Assembly: GCF_028372415.1 (NCBI RefSeq)
Contig: NC_092875.1
Span: 341,365,123 to 341,429,122 of the forward strand
From: Notamacropus eugenii
Lineage: Eukaryota; Chordata; Mammalia; Diprotodontia; Macropodidae
Length of the DNA: 64,000 nucleotides
Reading direction: 5' to 3'
Part shown: piece after piece, positions 22,246-36,765 of the stretch
Position numbering within the stretch: the first letter of the stretch is position 1
How the letters are laid out: each line of letters begins with the position of its first letter
Notes under the pieces: model-generated
Seen by the model: the letters and a program-made list of their open reading frames with translations, nothing else
What the model was told of the DNA's origin: nothing
The model's database searches: none
Made by a program: the position numbers and the translations under genes

Positions 22246-24759
22246 GTAGAACAAAAAGGGAAAAAAGCTATTCAGACCTGAGAATAGCCATGTGTTCCTT
22301 CAAGGGATCAATTATGGGAAGTTATGAAAAAAGTTTTCTTTTAAGTAGCAGCAATATTTGACTCAAGAAAAAAAATGAGGTATGGAGGGGCGGAGCTAAT
22401 ATGGCAGAGTGAGAGCTCATATTCAGCTAAGCTCTAAGACAAACTCCTTCAGATACCTCTAAAAAGGGAATTTGAACAAATTTTAGAGTGACAGAATACA
22501 ATAGAGATCAGAATGTGGCACATTTCCAATCCAGGACAGCCTGGAAGGTCGATGGGAAGGATCTATTTCATGGGGCTGGAGGAGAGCACAGTGCACAGGC
22601 TGTACCAGTATGGACCGCCATAGCAACGTTGAGCAGGAATCACCAGGTTGTCAGAAGCAACAGCAGTGAAGATTCTCAAACATATCAGCTCAGGACAGGA
22701 GTCCAGTGGAATGGAGTGAGAGAGAACCACAGAACCCCAGGTAACTGCAGCAGTTGCTCCTGAGACTCTCAGCCCACAGATTACGTGTCTGTAAATCACT
22801 TATTTGAACTTCTAGGAGCTAAGACAGTGGAGTGGAGTGATAGGTAAATGCTATCCCCTTCCCCTTGTTGACCTTGAAAAACCTAGAGAATATTTCCCTA
22901 GGAAAAATTCTGGAACAGTATGATCAACCAAAGGGGTAAATAGTCCCTTAGCCCACGAGGCTAGAAAAATCGTAATGTGGGGTACCTCTTGCTGTGGCTG
23001 AAGGGAACCAATGCAGGACTGGAGCTGCCCAGGCAGCCCCACCTCAGCGAACTAGGAGGAGATTCTGAGCCCCAGTAGGGTGGAGCCCCTAATCTAATTG
23101 GAAACTAAATAATCTAATCCTAAAGAATGAGTCGGTTAAACAACAACTTCATTCAAGAGAATGACAATAATGAGACAACCTACCAAATCTTATGGGATAC
23201 TGCAAAAGCAGTTCTTAGGGGAAGTTTTATATCTTTGAATGCCTACATGAAAAAATAGAGAAATTGATCTCCTGATTATTGCATGCAGCTGAAAAAGCTA
23301 GAAAAAGAACAAATTGAAAATCCCCAAGTAAACGCCAAATCAGAAATACTGAAAACCAAAAGAGAAATTAATAAAATTGAAACTAAGAAAACTATTGAAC
23401 TAATAAATAAAACTGAGTTGGTTATATGAAAAAAAACAATAACATTGAAAAACCTTTGGTCAATTTGATTAAAAAAAGAAAGAAGAAAACCAAATTACCA
23501 ATATCACAAATGAAAAGGGCGAACTCACCTCAAACGAGGAAGAGATTAAAACAATAATTAGAAATTACTTTACCCAATTGTATGCCCATAAATTTGATAA
23601 TCTAAATGAGATGGATAAATATTTTTTTAAAAAATTGCCCAGATTAACAGAAGAGGAAGTTGAACACTTCAATAATCTGATCTCAGAAAAAGAAATTGAA
23701 CAAGCCATTAATGAATTCCCTAGGAAAAAATCTCCAGGGCCAGATGAATTGACAAGTGAATTGTATCAAATGTTTAAAGAAAAATTAATTCCGATACTAT
23801 TTAGACTATTTGGGAAAATTGGTGGCAAAGAAGGAGGCATAACAAATTCTTTTTATGATAACAAATATGGTTCTGATACCTAAACCAGGAAGAGTCAAAA
23901 CAGAGAAAGAAAATTATAGACAAATTTCTCTAATGAATATAGATGCAAAAATACTAAATATTAGCAAAAAGAATACAGCAACTTATTATGAGAATAATAC
24001 ATTATGATCAGGTAATATTTATAACAGAAATGCAGGGCTGGTTCAATATTAGGAAAATTATAAGCATTACTGATCCTATCAACAACAAAACTAATAGAAA
24101 TAATATGATTATCTCAATAGATGCAGAAAAAGTTTTTGACAAAATACAATACCCATTCCTACTGAAAAAACTGGAGAGCATAGGAATAAATGGAGCCTTC
24201 CATAAAATAATAAGTAGTATCTGCCTAAAATCATCAGCAAGCATTACATGTAATGATGATAAGCTAGATACATTTCCAATAAGATCAGGAGTGAAACAAG
24301 GATGTCCATTATCACCACTGTTATTCAAAACAGTATTAGCTTTAGCAATAAGAGAAGAAAAAGAAATTGAAGAAATTAGAGTAGGCAAAGAAGAAACTAA
24401 ATTATCACTCTTTGCAGATGATATGATGATATACTTAGAGAATCCCAGAGAATCAAGTAAAAAGCTACTTGAAATGACAAACAACTTTGGCAAAGTTGCA
24501 TACAAAATAAACCTAGAAAAATCATCTGCATTTCTATTACTAACAAAGCCTACTGGCAAAAGATAGAAAGAAAAATCCCATTTAAAGCTAAGATAAACAC
24601 TTTAAATGTCTGGGAGTCTACCTGCTGAAACAAACCCAGGGACTATATGAACACAATTACAAAACACTTTTCACACAAATAAAGTCAGATCTAAGTAAGT
24701 GGAAAAATATCAATTGCTTGTGGGTAGACCAAGCTAATATAATAAAAATGACAATTCTA

Positions 24760-26364
24760 GAGTGCGCGCATCCACCTCCTCAGCGACAGAGATCTCGGAG
24801 TGTCGTAGCGAAGACCCCAACGCAGCCGCTCACGCCTGCCGGACCCCGCGCTCTGCCGCTGGCCTTGTGCCTCCCGCCGCCTCTTCGTGTTTTCCTCTAC
24901 GGTCCAGAGCACATAGTATGATCATTAGGTGTTCAGTTTCCCAACAATTTTCTATGGAAAATAAAGGGAAGTGAGCCATGGTTGCTGTGAGCAACTTTGA
25001 AGAGCAGGACACCTTTAGAGAAGCTTGATAAAGGTGCCATCATCGTGAGACCCTCCGGATCAGGACTCCAGCAGAGTTCCTCTATCTCATCTTGCTCAAT
25101 CAGTAGAGGCTATCTTTCCATTTCTCCTCTGCCTCCGGGGAAGTAGCAGAAAGCCAGCATCCAAATCATGGTTGGATTTAAGCCTACAGATGTGCCCCCA
25201 ACAGCCACTGTAAAGTTCCTTGGGGCTGGCACAGCTGCCTGCATTGCTGACCTCATCACCTTCCCCCTGGACACAGCCAAAGTCCGGCTGCAGATTCAAG
25301 GAGAGAGCCAGGGGCCATCCGAGCTTCCTCTAGCACTGCCCAGTATCGGGGTGTCATGGGCACCATTCTGACCATGGTGAAGACTGAGGGCCCTGGCAGC
25401 CTGTACAACGGGCTGGTGGCTGGGTTGCAGCCCCAGATGAGCTTTGCCTCTGTCCGCATTGGCCTCTATGACTCTGTCAAACAATTTTACACCAAGGGAT
25501 CTGAGCATGCAGGCATTGGGAGCCACCTCCTGGCAGGCTGCATCACAGGGGCACTGGCAGTGGGAGTAGCCCAACCCACAGATGTGGTGAAGGTACGTTT
25601 CCAGGCCCAGGCTCGTGCATGTGGCAGCTGGAGATACCAGGGTACAGTGGATGCTTACAAGACTATTGCCCGAGAGGAGGGCCTTCGGGGCTTATGGAAA
25701 GAAACTTCACCCAATGTCTCCCGCAATGCTATTGTCAACTGTGCTGAGCTGGTGACCTATGATATCATCAAAGATGCCCTTCTGAAGGCCCACCTCATGA
25801 CTGATGACCTTCCATGCCACTTCACATCAGCCTTTGGGGCTGGCTTCTGCACCACCATCATTGCTTCCCCTGTGGACGTGGTCAAGACAAGATACATGAA
25901 CTCTGCCGCGGGCCAGTATGCCAGTGCTGGCCACTGCGCCCTCACCATGCTTCGGAAGGAGGGACCCCAAGCCTTCTACAAAGGGTTTATGCCTTCCTTC
26001 CTCCGCTTGGGCTCCTGGAATGTAGTGATTTTTGTCACCTATGAGCAACTGAAACGGGCCCTGATGGCCGCTCGCACTTCCCGGGAAGCTCCCTTCTGAG
26101 CCCTCTCCTGCTAGCTCTCTGCCTTATATATCCCCCCTTCGAGTCTAGAACCCATTCTGCCTCTCCTCCCTTCCATTTTCCCCTCATTCCTCTCCTCCCC
26201 TGCCTTAGCATTGAAGGTACTCCTCCCCCTCCCCTCCTGCACCTTCCCTCCTTAGAGTTAGCCCCATTTAAAACCTCCATCCAGCCTACTTCTGCCATTG
26301 TAATCTCCCCAGTTCTAAAGCTCCTTGCTTCTAATAAAGTCAGACCAGAACCCCCCCAAAAAAT
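24760..26364 (+). mobile_element. UCP2: UCP2 processed retrocopy, full mRNA length
   Basis: The intronless copy includes a GC-rich 5' UTR from 24760, the coding region, a 3' UTR with AATAAA at 26333 and a short A-rich tail. It lies in L1 ORF2 at 'gacaattcta', between the duplications aaaaatgacaattcta (24744-24759) and aaaaattgacaattcta (26365-26381). The empty site can be read in the complete L1 at about 40963-40980. The spliced 5' leader holds a 16-codon upstream frame (ATG at 24979). Confidence 0.93.
25168..26099 (+). pseudogene. UCP2: UCP2 coding copy with one frameshift
   Basis: UCP2 is a six-helix mitochondrial inner-membrane carrier. The copy starts [19 protein letters not shown] and ends TSREAPF, as in mammalian UCP2, at about the usual 309 residues. 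All three carrier signatures are present: [24 protein letters not shown] and [11 protein letters not shown]. One base is missing near 25316, after ESQGP, which moves the frame. From 25356 an open frame of 247 codons runs to the normal stop. I see no other break. With no introns and a position inside an L1, it is most simply a young processed pseudogene. The parent gene is elsewhere. Confidence 0.93.
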
Positions 26365-28120
26365 AAAAATTGACAATTCTACCTAAATTAATTTACTTAT
26401 TCAATGCCATACTCAATCAGGCTGCCAGATAATTATTTTCTAGAGCTAGAAAAAAATTCAAAATTCATCTGGAAGAATAAAAGAATATCAAGGGAACTAA
26501 TGAAAAGAAATGCTAGGGAAGGTGGCCTAGCCCTACCAGATCTCAGATTGTGTTATGAAGCAGCAGTCATCAAAACCACTTGGTACTAGCTAGTACTAAG
26601 AAATAGAGGGGTACACCAGTGGAATAGCTTAGGTCCTCAAGACACAGTAGTCAATGAACATAGCAATCTACTGTTTGATAAACTCAAGGACACTAGCTTC
26701 TGGGATAAGAACTCATTGTCTGACAAAAATTGCTGGGAAAACTGGATAACAGTGTGGTGGAAACTGGGCATAGACCAATGCCTGTCACCACATACAAGAA
26801 TAAAATCCAAATGGATGCATGATCTAGATATAAAGATTGATACTATAAACAAATTAGGGGAGCAAGGAATAGTGTATTTGTCAGATTTATGGAGAATGGA
26901 GAAATCTATGACTAAACAAGAGATAGAGAACATTATGAAGTGCAAAATGGAGGATTTTAATTACATTAAATTGAAAAGCTTTTGCACAAACAGACCCAAT
27001 TCCACCAAGATTAAGAGGGAAGTAGAAAACTGGGAAAGAATTTTTGCAACTTGTGTCTGTGATAAAGGCCTCATTTCTAAAATATATAGAGAACTGAGTC
27101 AAATGTACAAGAACACAAGCCATTCCCCAATTGATAAATGGTCAAAGGATAGGAACAGGCAGTTTTCAGAGGAAGAAATTAAAGCTATCTATAGTCATAT
27201 GAAAAAATGCTCTAAATCACTATTTATTAGAGAGATGCAAATCAAAACAACTCTGAGGTACCACATCACATCTATCACATTGGCTAACATGACAAAACAG
27301 GAAGAAGATAAATGTTGGAGAAGATGGGGGAGAGTTGGAACACTAATTCATTGTTGGTGGAACTGTGAGCTGATCCAACCATTTTGGACAGCAATTTGGA
27401 ATTATGCCCAAAGGGTTACAAAAATGTGCATACTCTTTGACCCAGCGATATTGCTAGTAGGACTGTATTCCCAAGAGATCATAAAAATGGGAAAGGGTCC
27501 CACATGTACAAAAATATTTATAGCAGCTCTCTTTGTGGTGGCCAAAAACTGGAAATCAAGGGGATGCCCATCAATTGGGGAATGGCTGAACAAGTTGTGG
27601 TAAATGAATGTAATGGAATATTATTGTGTTATAAGAAATGATGAACAGGAAGACTTCAGAGAGGCCTGGAAGGACTTTTATGAGCTGATGCTTAGTGAAA
27701 GGAGCAGAACCAGGAGAACTTTCTACACAGCAACAACCACAGTACATGAGGAATTTTTCTTATATACTTAGTCCTTCACAGCAATGCAAAGACCTAAAAA
27801 ATTCCAAATGGACTCTTCAGGCAAAATGCCTTCCACATGCAGAGAAAGAACTATGGAGTTGGATTGAAGGATGAAGCAGACCATTTTCTCTTGTGTTATG
27901 TTTTGTTTCATTTTGTTTTATGGTTTCTCCCATTCATTTTAATTCTTCTGTGCAACATGACTAAGGAGAAAATGTATTTAATAAGAATGTATGTGTAGAA
28001 CTTATATATGATTGCACACCACCTTGGGGAGGGATGGAGGAAAGAGGGTTAGGGGTGGGACAAAAATCTAAGACTTATGGAAGTGATTGTAGAAAACAGA
28101 AAACAAAATAATTTTTTAAA

Positions 28121-29174
28121 ACTGAGGGCTAAAATGTTTATCATTAGTGTTATAAATTCACATTTGACATGATTCAAGTCAAAATATGTCCTGAAGGAAT
28201 AAAGGGCAGCATCTGACAGTGGTCTTCCTATCAGGATTAAGCAGAAAAGATATTGTTATTTGGCATTTATAATTGTAAAGTGCTTGACGCAAGGATAGGC
28301 ATGTGTTAGATGCAACATTAATCTAAAGTAAATGCTACAATTTTTGAATTTGGATTTTGTTATATAGAGATTAGGGTTTTTAAAACGATGTGATAGAAAG
28401 TTGATAATTTGAAACTTTGATTTGAAAATTTGATTATAAATAAGCAGTGATAATGGTGATGTTTGCCATATAATGGTAGATTTAACTTCTTTGCTTTGTT
28501 TAAGAATGGGATTCCAGAGCAGACAGTTATGGTGAAGATGTGGAGGAAGGCTGGATAATCTGAGTAATGGGATTGAGAGATTTGGAAAGATAAAGGTTTG
28601 ACTGAAAATTTGAAAGGCAGATAAGGTTTGCTGGATGGGTCAGTTTCAAATGGTTTCAATAAGTGGTGAGGGGGTGAGAAAGTATTTTAACAAGACAGAA
28701 AAATCATGTAACTTGATTTGATAATTAATGGCTCAATCAAATTTGAGATGACTCTATCTGAAAGGATATCAAGCCAATATTTATTTGCTATTTAAGACTT
28801 TATGGGACTACAATTTACCATTATTTTAAGCTCTGATTACAGGAATAAATTGTCTGAGTTCTCATAAAGGCAATTGACACAAACTGCATGCAGGCTGAGA
28901 ATGACTAAAGGCAGATATTTGGGGAGAGTTTTGAAGACCTTGAGACAGGATCTTCCCAAATCCATTATTCAATAACTTTGCTATGTCCTTTCTGAAAAAG
29001 GAAAATTCCCCACCTGACTACTCTTAAGCCCTGTTTTCAGCACCTAGTGACCACATGATTGGCTTTCAGATACTGACTCATTCCTGGAATCAAGCAGAGT
29101 TAAGGAAAATCTTTCCTTCTATTAAGATATATGACATTGTCCCTCTTTTTCTTTTATAGCAAATTTCTATGATC
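28121..29174 (+). other. ERV internal sequence, no coding content recognised
   Basis: AT-rich sequence between the L1 and the REEP6 retrocopy. No protein family was recognised. It is assigned to the ERV by position between its LTRs. Confidence 0.45.
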
Positions 29175-29329
29175 AAGAAGTTATATTGAGCAGTTGCAGG
29201 ACCACGAGGTGGGAGGGAAGGAAGGGGAGGGACCAAGGGACCAGAGGAGTAGAGGTCCTGGGAGCCTGGAGAGAGACACCACCAGCACCGCTGCAAAGCA
29301 GTGGGGAAGTTCTGGAGGTCTCCCCTTGA

Positions 29330-29981
<652 letters not shown>

Positions 29982-30165
29982 GTGAAGAGACCACCCCTGA
30001 GTCAGAGGCCTCAAGTGACTGGACACTCTCCTCCCAACCCCCTCAGCATCAAGGGACTGTGGCCTCCAATCCTAGCCTTTCCCAGCTGTATGTATGGCTC
30101 CAACCAACTCCACTCTCTTGGGCTTTAGGGCATTAGAGATATCTCCCCAGGCTGGGAGGTAGGAT

Positions 30166-30183
30166 GGGGGGGGGGGGGGGGGG
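30166..30183 (+). repeat. 18-G homopolymer
   Basis: Uninterrupted G run in the 3' UTR of the REEP6 retrocopy. Its length in an assembly is unreliable. Confidence 0.9.
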
Positions 30184-30372
30184 ACCTTTGCCCATTTAGG
30201 ATCCACCAGCACCTGCTAAGGGCCCAACTGGTGCTAAGACTAAGTATACTATTAACCATCTGCCTGGGGCCCCTTCACCCACCACTGGCCTCCCACGGGA
30301 CTCTTGATGTGTCCTGGCCATTTCAGCTGCCCATGTATTTAAAAAAAAGTCCTAAAAAAAAGAAGTTATTTT

Positions 30373-32329
30373 AAATGATTAACAGGTGGATAGTGTGTGC
30401 CCATGTGGTGGTAAGGAGATGAATTTTCATGCAAGGTGATGTGGAAAGGCATTCACCTGAATGGATAATGGCTTGTTTTGTTTTAAATATGTAATAAAAT
30501 TGTTGAAAAAGTAATTTATCTAAATGTTGTTATATTAGAAACTGCATTGTTAAATAAATGATGAATTGGTTAAGAAGCTGTTATGAATTTTGTGTAAAAG
30601 TTTCTGTGTTGTAGAATTCCCATTCAGAAACTGAGAATTCTTGAATGTATATGTATGTGTGTGTGATTTTCAAGTCTGTTCCATCTAAGAATGTATTACA
30701 TATGTTTAAAAGTTTATTTCTGCTATTAAGAAGGAAGTTTTAACTAAAATTGTTTGTGAAAGGAAACTCATTAATTATGCAAAGGCCTTGATTTTAGATC
30801 TTTTCTTGTAATTTTTGTCAATTCAATAAGTTGTAAACTGTTTTTAAGAGAGGAAAATATTTGTTGTATGAAGAAATGTTTTGTAAAATCTTTTGTATGA
30901 TTTTTGGAAGGCCTTCCAAATCTATATTTGTAAGCTAATTTGTTATATAAAAGTTTTATGGAGGTTGGAAGATAAGGGACAAGATAAAAGAGACCAGGAA
31001 TTTTATGGCTCTAGGAAGCTCTGTGATAAATTTTAACACAGCCTCCTGGCCCCATTCCCCTTTCTTTTTGAAGTCCAGTCATTATTACAGAAGGACTTCT
31101 TAGAATCTAACCTGAACTCAGAGCTGCTCAGAGAAAAGATGTTAACTCTTTCCTATTGTCAAAGGAAAGGAGGGGCACCAGCCCCACCCTGGGCCTCTAA
31201 GGCTGGAAAAGTCTTCAAGCATCACCCAAGTGGCTATAGCGTCTGAGGCTTCTAGCAATCAGTGGCGTCTCAGACTCAGATAAACTTGCTTTGTTAAAGT
31301 TGTAGTCTCTATATAAAGAGTAAACTGTTTGTATATGGAATTCCTAAACAAGGAATTTGTTTTGGTGATAAATGATCTCTAGTGATTGATTTTTAGTACA
31401 CATTTAAGGTTTAAGATGCAAGTCTGGTAAAATTTTTGATTAGTGAAACCTGCCATCTGATGCAAAGGCTCTGGGACCATTACTAATTGTTCTGCTGCTC
31501 AGAGAGGAATGTGACTTGTTACAGGCAGAAGTTTGCCTCAGGGGACAATCCTGTCCTCTGCCTGCCATGGGATCCTTCTGGCTCAGTTTCTTTATTGTGT
31601 TCTTTTGAAAAGGAATGCTTCCCCACTTGACTATCTCTGAGTCCAACTATAAAGTAGAGATGATATCTAATTAGGTCCTTGCTCTTCATCTTCATGGCAT
31701 GTTTCTATAATCAAAACAGAGAATTTAAGATTTAAACAATGCAAGTAGTGGAATCTTGCTGTTTTCAATTAACTGGGTAAATGGGTACTCTGGTATAGTC
31801 TTATGAAAGACAAAACCCCTGCAATAGAACATTCTTTCTGAATGTTATGGAAATAATTAGATAAAGGAAAAGAAACAAAAGTATAAATGTGATGTTGAAT
31901 TATTGTTCCATAGAACAAGACTGGGATTTAAAGTTAACTGCAATTGTATGGAATTATTGAGGTTAGGGGTACTTGGGTGGACTTTTAGGAAATCTGAGCA
32001 TTTGTAATGCTAAAACAAGATGTATCTTATCTATAGAGAGACTGAAGGAGTTTGGGAGTGACTCCAGGTGGTCTGGGGATTAAAGGGATGGTCCTGATAG
32101 GAGTGGCCAGTAACCTGGAGATTTAGATTGATAGGCTCAAGGGTGGGAAATAGAACAGAGATTTGGACATAGTGATAGGGAAAAGCTTATGGACCTCAAA
32201 AGAGCCAGTTCAAGTGGGGAAATCCAAGGAGCTTTCAAGGTGAGGTTTTCCAGGGCCCTTTTAGACAAATGGAACTAAAACTCTTTTGGGGTAAGGGACA
32301 AAGGTCCCAATTTGGAATAAGGTCGTTAC
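30373..32329 (+). other. ERV internal sequence, no coding content recognised
   Basis: AT-rich. No retroviral or host protein motif was recognised. Continuous with the duplicated block that follows. Confidence 0.45.
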
Positions 32330-33440
32330 AATATTACAAAGAACAATAGGGTAAATACAATTGACTGAATCAAATTACTGAGACTAAATCAGAGACATTT
32401 TCAGTTTGTGGAAAACAATTTCAGTGTAGTTTCTTACAGGCAGGTAATCTCTGGTAATATTTGGCATTGATGGAAAAGTTAAATGTTTCTGTTTTGACTT
32501 GAATTCATTTCATGAACGTAAGTTGAAGTTAGTGTTTGAATTTATATGTATAACTCATTCTTTTAGACTGAGCATGGTTAGAATGGGATAGAGAAGCTTG
32601 GGAAGCGTATGTAAATCTACTGGAGCAATAACTTATGATGATTGTTATTTAATCAGGAACTAGAACATGTATAGAAAGGTATGCAAGCTACTTAAGACTT
32701 GCTTCAAAAGATGTTCCCCAATCAACGTGAAGTTATAGTAATATCTGAAACTGATTATTGGACCTTGCTATTTTAAGATTTTATGGCACTATTCACTGAC
32801 TCTTCTTATAAGTCTAACTTCAGGTATAGATAGCAAAAAAGGCTGTCCAAGCCACTGATCCGTGAAGCCAGCAAGCCTGTGAGATGCTGGTATGAACTGC
32901 AAAAAGGTGATCTCATGAGAAGGTTGGGAGAACGTCTGTTCAGCCTGACCTGAGGTAGGATTCTCCTGACTCAATTTCCCCACTGACACCTGGCAGACTT
33001 TAAGCCTGGCTGAATGCCAGCTGACAATCTAATCCCGCCTGGAATTGACATGAAGTTAGGGAGATGTTGTTTCCCTGAAATGTCCCTACTGTTAGTGGCA
33101 ATTTCCTATAACCAAAAGTTTTGTAAGCATAATACCAGATCTATTAAACAATAGATTGTTGGTATGGGAACATCTGAGGTTAAGTCTAAAATTAAGCTAC
33201 TAGGCTTAGGATTTTAGACTAACAACGCTACGTTAGGGTCCTTTAATTCTTAGTGGTAGCATGGGAACAGTTACATTGAGGGCCTATGAGGTTAACATAC
33301 ATAGTTAATAGTATTTTTGTCTCAGCTGGATAATGTTAATAGAAGAATGGTTCGTGGTTTATATTGTAGATGCTTTAAAAGAAGCATCACATGACCAGAA
33401 GTTGAAATTGTTTTATAACGTTATATGTACTGTGTAAAAA
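32330..33440 (+). repeat. ERV-internal 1-kb duplication, right copy
   Basis: Partner of 20886-21885, in the same orientation and collinear. It has one extra block of about 100 bp (32500-32620) not found in the left copy. Confidence 0.85.
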
Positions 33441-33566
33441 TGATTATTTATTATACTTATGTATGTACTAGAGCCTGTTATTAATTCCTTAGTGAAATCT
33501 CATCCTCCTGATGGGAGAAATAATGAATTAATGTAAAATGTAAAAGCTGGGTTCTAACATGAATTT

Positions 33567-35296
<1,730 letters not shown>

Positions 35297-35309
35297 CTAA
35301 CATGAATTT

Positions 35310-35806
35310 CTTAAACATGCCAATTGGTCAAATTTCTAATTTTGATTTGGTAAGAGTATAAAGTATAAAGATAAGAGTATAAAGCTTAGGAATAGTAATC
35401 TAAAATTGTATTAAGGTCAATTTTGTAGGAGAGTGGACATCTGGATTTCTACAAGAAGATAAAGGGAAGAAGAAGCTGAGATGCTGTGCCGAAGACAGCT
35501 TGAAAGAGCATGCAGACCAGAAAACTACATCAGATGATGTTCCTTCCCAGACTGCTGTATGAGATGGAACTTCTAAAAGGATAATTCATTGATTTGCCTT
35601 TTTCTTCTGAGTGTCTTCATCTGTATTTATGAAAGGGGGCTGCCCCCTTGTAATTTGTCAATGTGTTTGTCAACTTTGCTTCCTTCCTATATTCATATAA
35701 AGGGGAGACAGATGAAGGGAAGAATTCATAGGGGAAAGAAAGTGAGGAGGTATTGATTGGATTTAGATGTGGAAACAGAAATATTAATAAAGAGAAAAAG
35801 GGGGAG
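35310..35806 (+). other. 3' end of ERV internal region with polypurine tract
   Basis: The tract 'ataaagagaaaaagggggag' at 35787-35806 is the element's polypurine tract. The complete L1 landed in it. No protein was recognised. Confidence 0.6.
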
Positions 35807-36765
35807 AAAGGGGGGTGGAGCCAAGATGGCGGAGTGAAAGCAACGACTCACCTAAGCTCCTGGACAAACTCCTCTGGATATCTCTGAAAGGAGAATCTGA
35901 CCAAACTTTGGAGGTGTGGAATCCAGTGGGTGACAGACTTTGACAGATTCGGAGCCCAGGTTAGACTGGAAGGTCCATGGGAAGGATCTGTTCCGCGGGA
36001 GTAAGCCCCCAGCACACAGCACAGCGCGGTCAGCGCAGCAGGGTGGAAGGGACCTGAGAAGCCCGAGAGTGGCGGGCGAAACCAGCGGAGCAGGAGACAA
36101 GCCAAACCGAGCCAGTGAGAGCCGCTGAGCGCCAGATATCAGCGCAGCAGCCCTTGAAACCTTCAGCCTGAAGACTAAACTTCGGTAAGTCACTTGAACT
36201 TCCAGGAGCCAGGATGGCGGAGTGATCAGTAAATGCTCTCTCCTCCCCGCTGATGACCATGAAAGAACCATAAAATATTTCCCCAGATAAATCCTGGATC
36301 ACTGGGAACAGCAGAAGGGGGCAAATAGTCTCATAACACCACAGGCTAGAAAAATAGCAAAGGGGGATTCTTCCCACTGTGGCGGAGGCGATCTGGAAGG
36401 ACAGACGACCCAGGGCAGAGAAAATTCGCACTGAGACCCAGGCAAGCCTCAGAGCCGGGAGACAAGCCCCAGGAGGGGCGGGAACACGCATTAGCTTCTA
36501 GGCATGCCCCAGCCCTCCAGGGGAAAAGGGAAGACAATAGGGAAGCTGGGATCACCATCCCCTGACCTTGCCTTTGCCTCAGGTCAGCTGAGGAGATCTC
36601 CTGAGACCAGACCACCCCTCCCACACACCTAACAAGCTAACCCCAGGGTTGATCTGGGAAACAAAAAACAAAAACCTGCTTTTAGCCTCGACACACATCA
36701 GCTCAACACAAAGATCTGTACCTTCTGACTGAAAGAACCAGAAGCTACAACACTCAGCCAACATC
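35807..36765 (+). promoter_or_regulatory. 5' UTR/internal promoter region of the full-length L1
   Basis: GC-rich leader that starts ggggggtggagccaagatgg and holds two 'aagatggcggag'/'aggatggcggagtg' blocks (35823 and 36212). The position and the YY1-like AAGATGG element are typical of L1 internal promoters. Activity is inferred, not shown. Confidence 0.5.

Larger units (their letters stand above)
23096..27771 (+). pseudogene. L1 ORF2 remnant, split by UCP2 retrocopy
   Basis: Reverse-transcriptase sequence is present, with [16 protein letters not shown] near 23720, [13 protein letters not shown] near 24290 and [12 protein letters not shown] near 24410. The C-terminal domain follows the insertion: a 295-residue open stretch at 26716-27603 has a zinc knuckle CWRRWGRVGTLIHCWWNCEL, in which the second Cys has become Trp. 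The endonuclease domain is absent. Several frame breaks lie between 23400 and 24600. A stop at 27603 reads through in relatives as YMNVMEYYCAI. Confidence 0.85.
22384..28120 (+). mobile_element. Internally deleted L1 carrying a UCP2 retrocopy
   Basis: 22384-23090 aligns with the 5' UTR of the complete L1 (35807 onward). At about 23092-23100 it jumps to ORF2 sequence equivalent to 39262, so ORF1 and the endonuclease domain are missing. ORF2 then runs to 24759, is interrupted by the UCP2 retrocopy, and resumes at 26382 to its end near 27770, followed by the 3' UTR. Without the two changes it would be about 6 kb. No clear target-site duplication was found. Confidence 0.85.

Noticed and set aside
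22384-23110. The 5'UTR-ORF2 fusion as a spliced-and-reinserted L1
   Set aside because: In the complete L1 there is no AG just before the acceptor-side point near 39262 (it reads aaaaatcaattgg), and the junction shows microhomology. Deletion fits better.
24008-24559. 183-codon minus-strand frame opposite L1 ORF2
   Set aside because: A shadow of the reverse-transcriptase coding strand. No family resemblance.
25168-26099. UCP2 as a functional gene at this locus
   Set aside because: No introns, tail and target-site duplication present, inside an L1, and one frameshift. It is a processed copy.
35848-36624. Minus-strand frames of 85-153 codons in the L1 5' UTR
   Set aside because: The 5' UTR is GC-rich and stop-poor. 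An antisense promoter/ORF is known in primate L1, but I see no conserved equivalent or supporting signal here.
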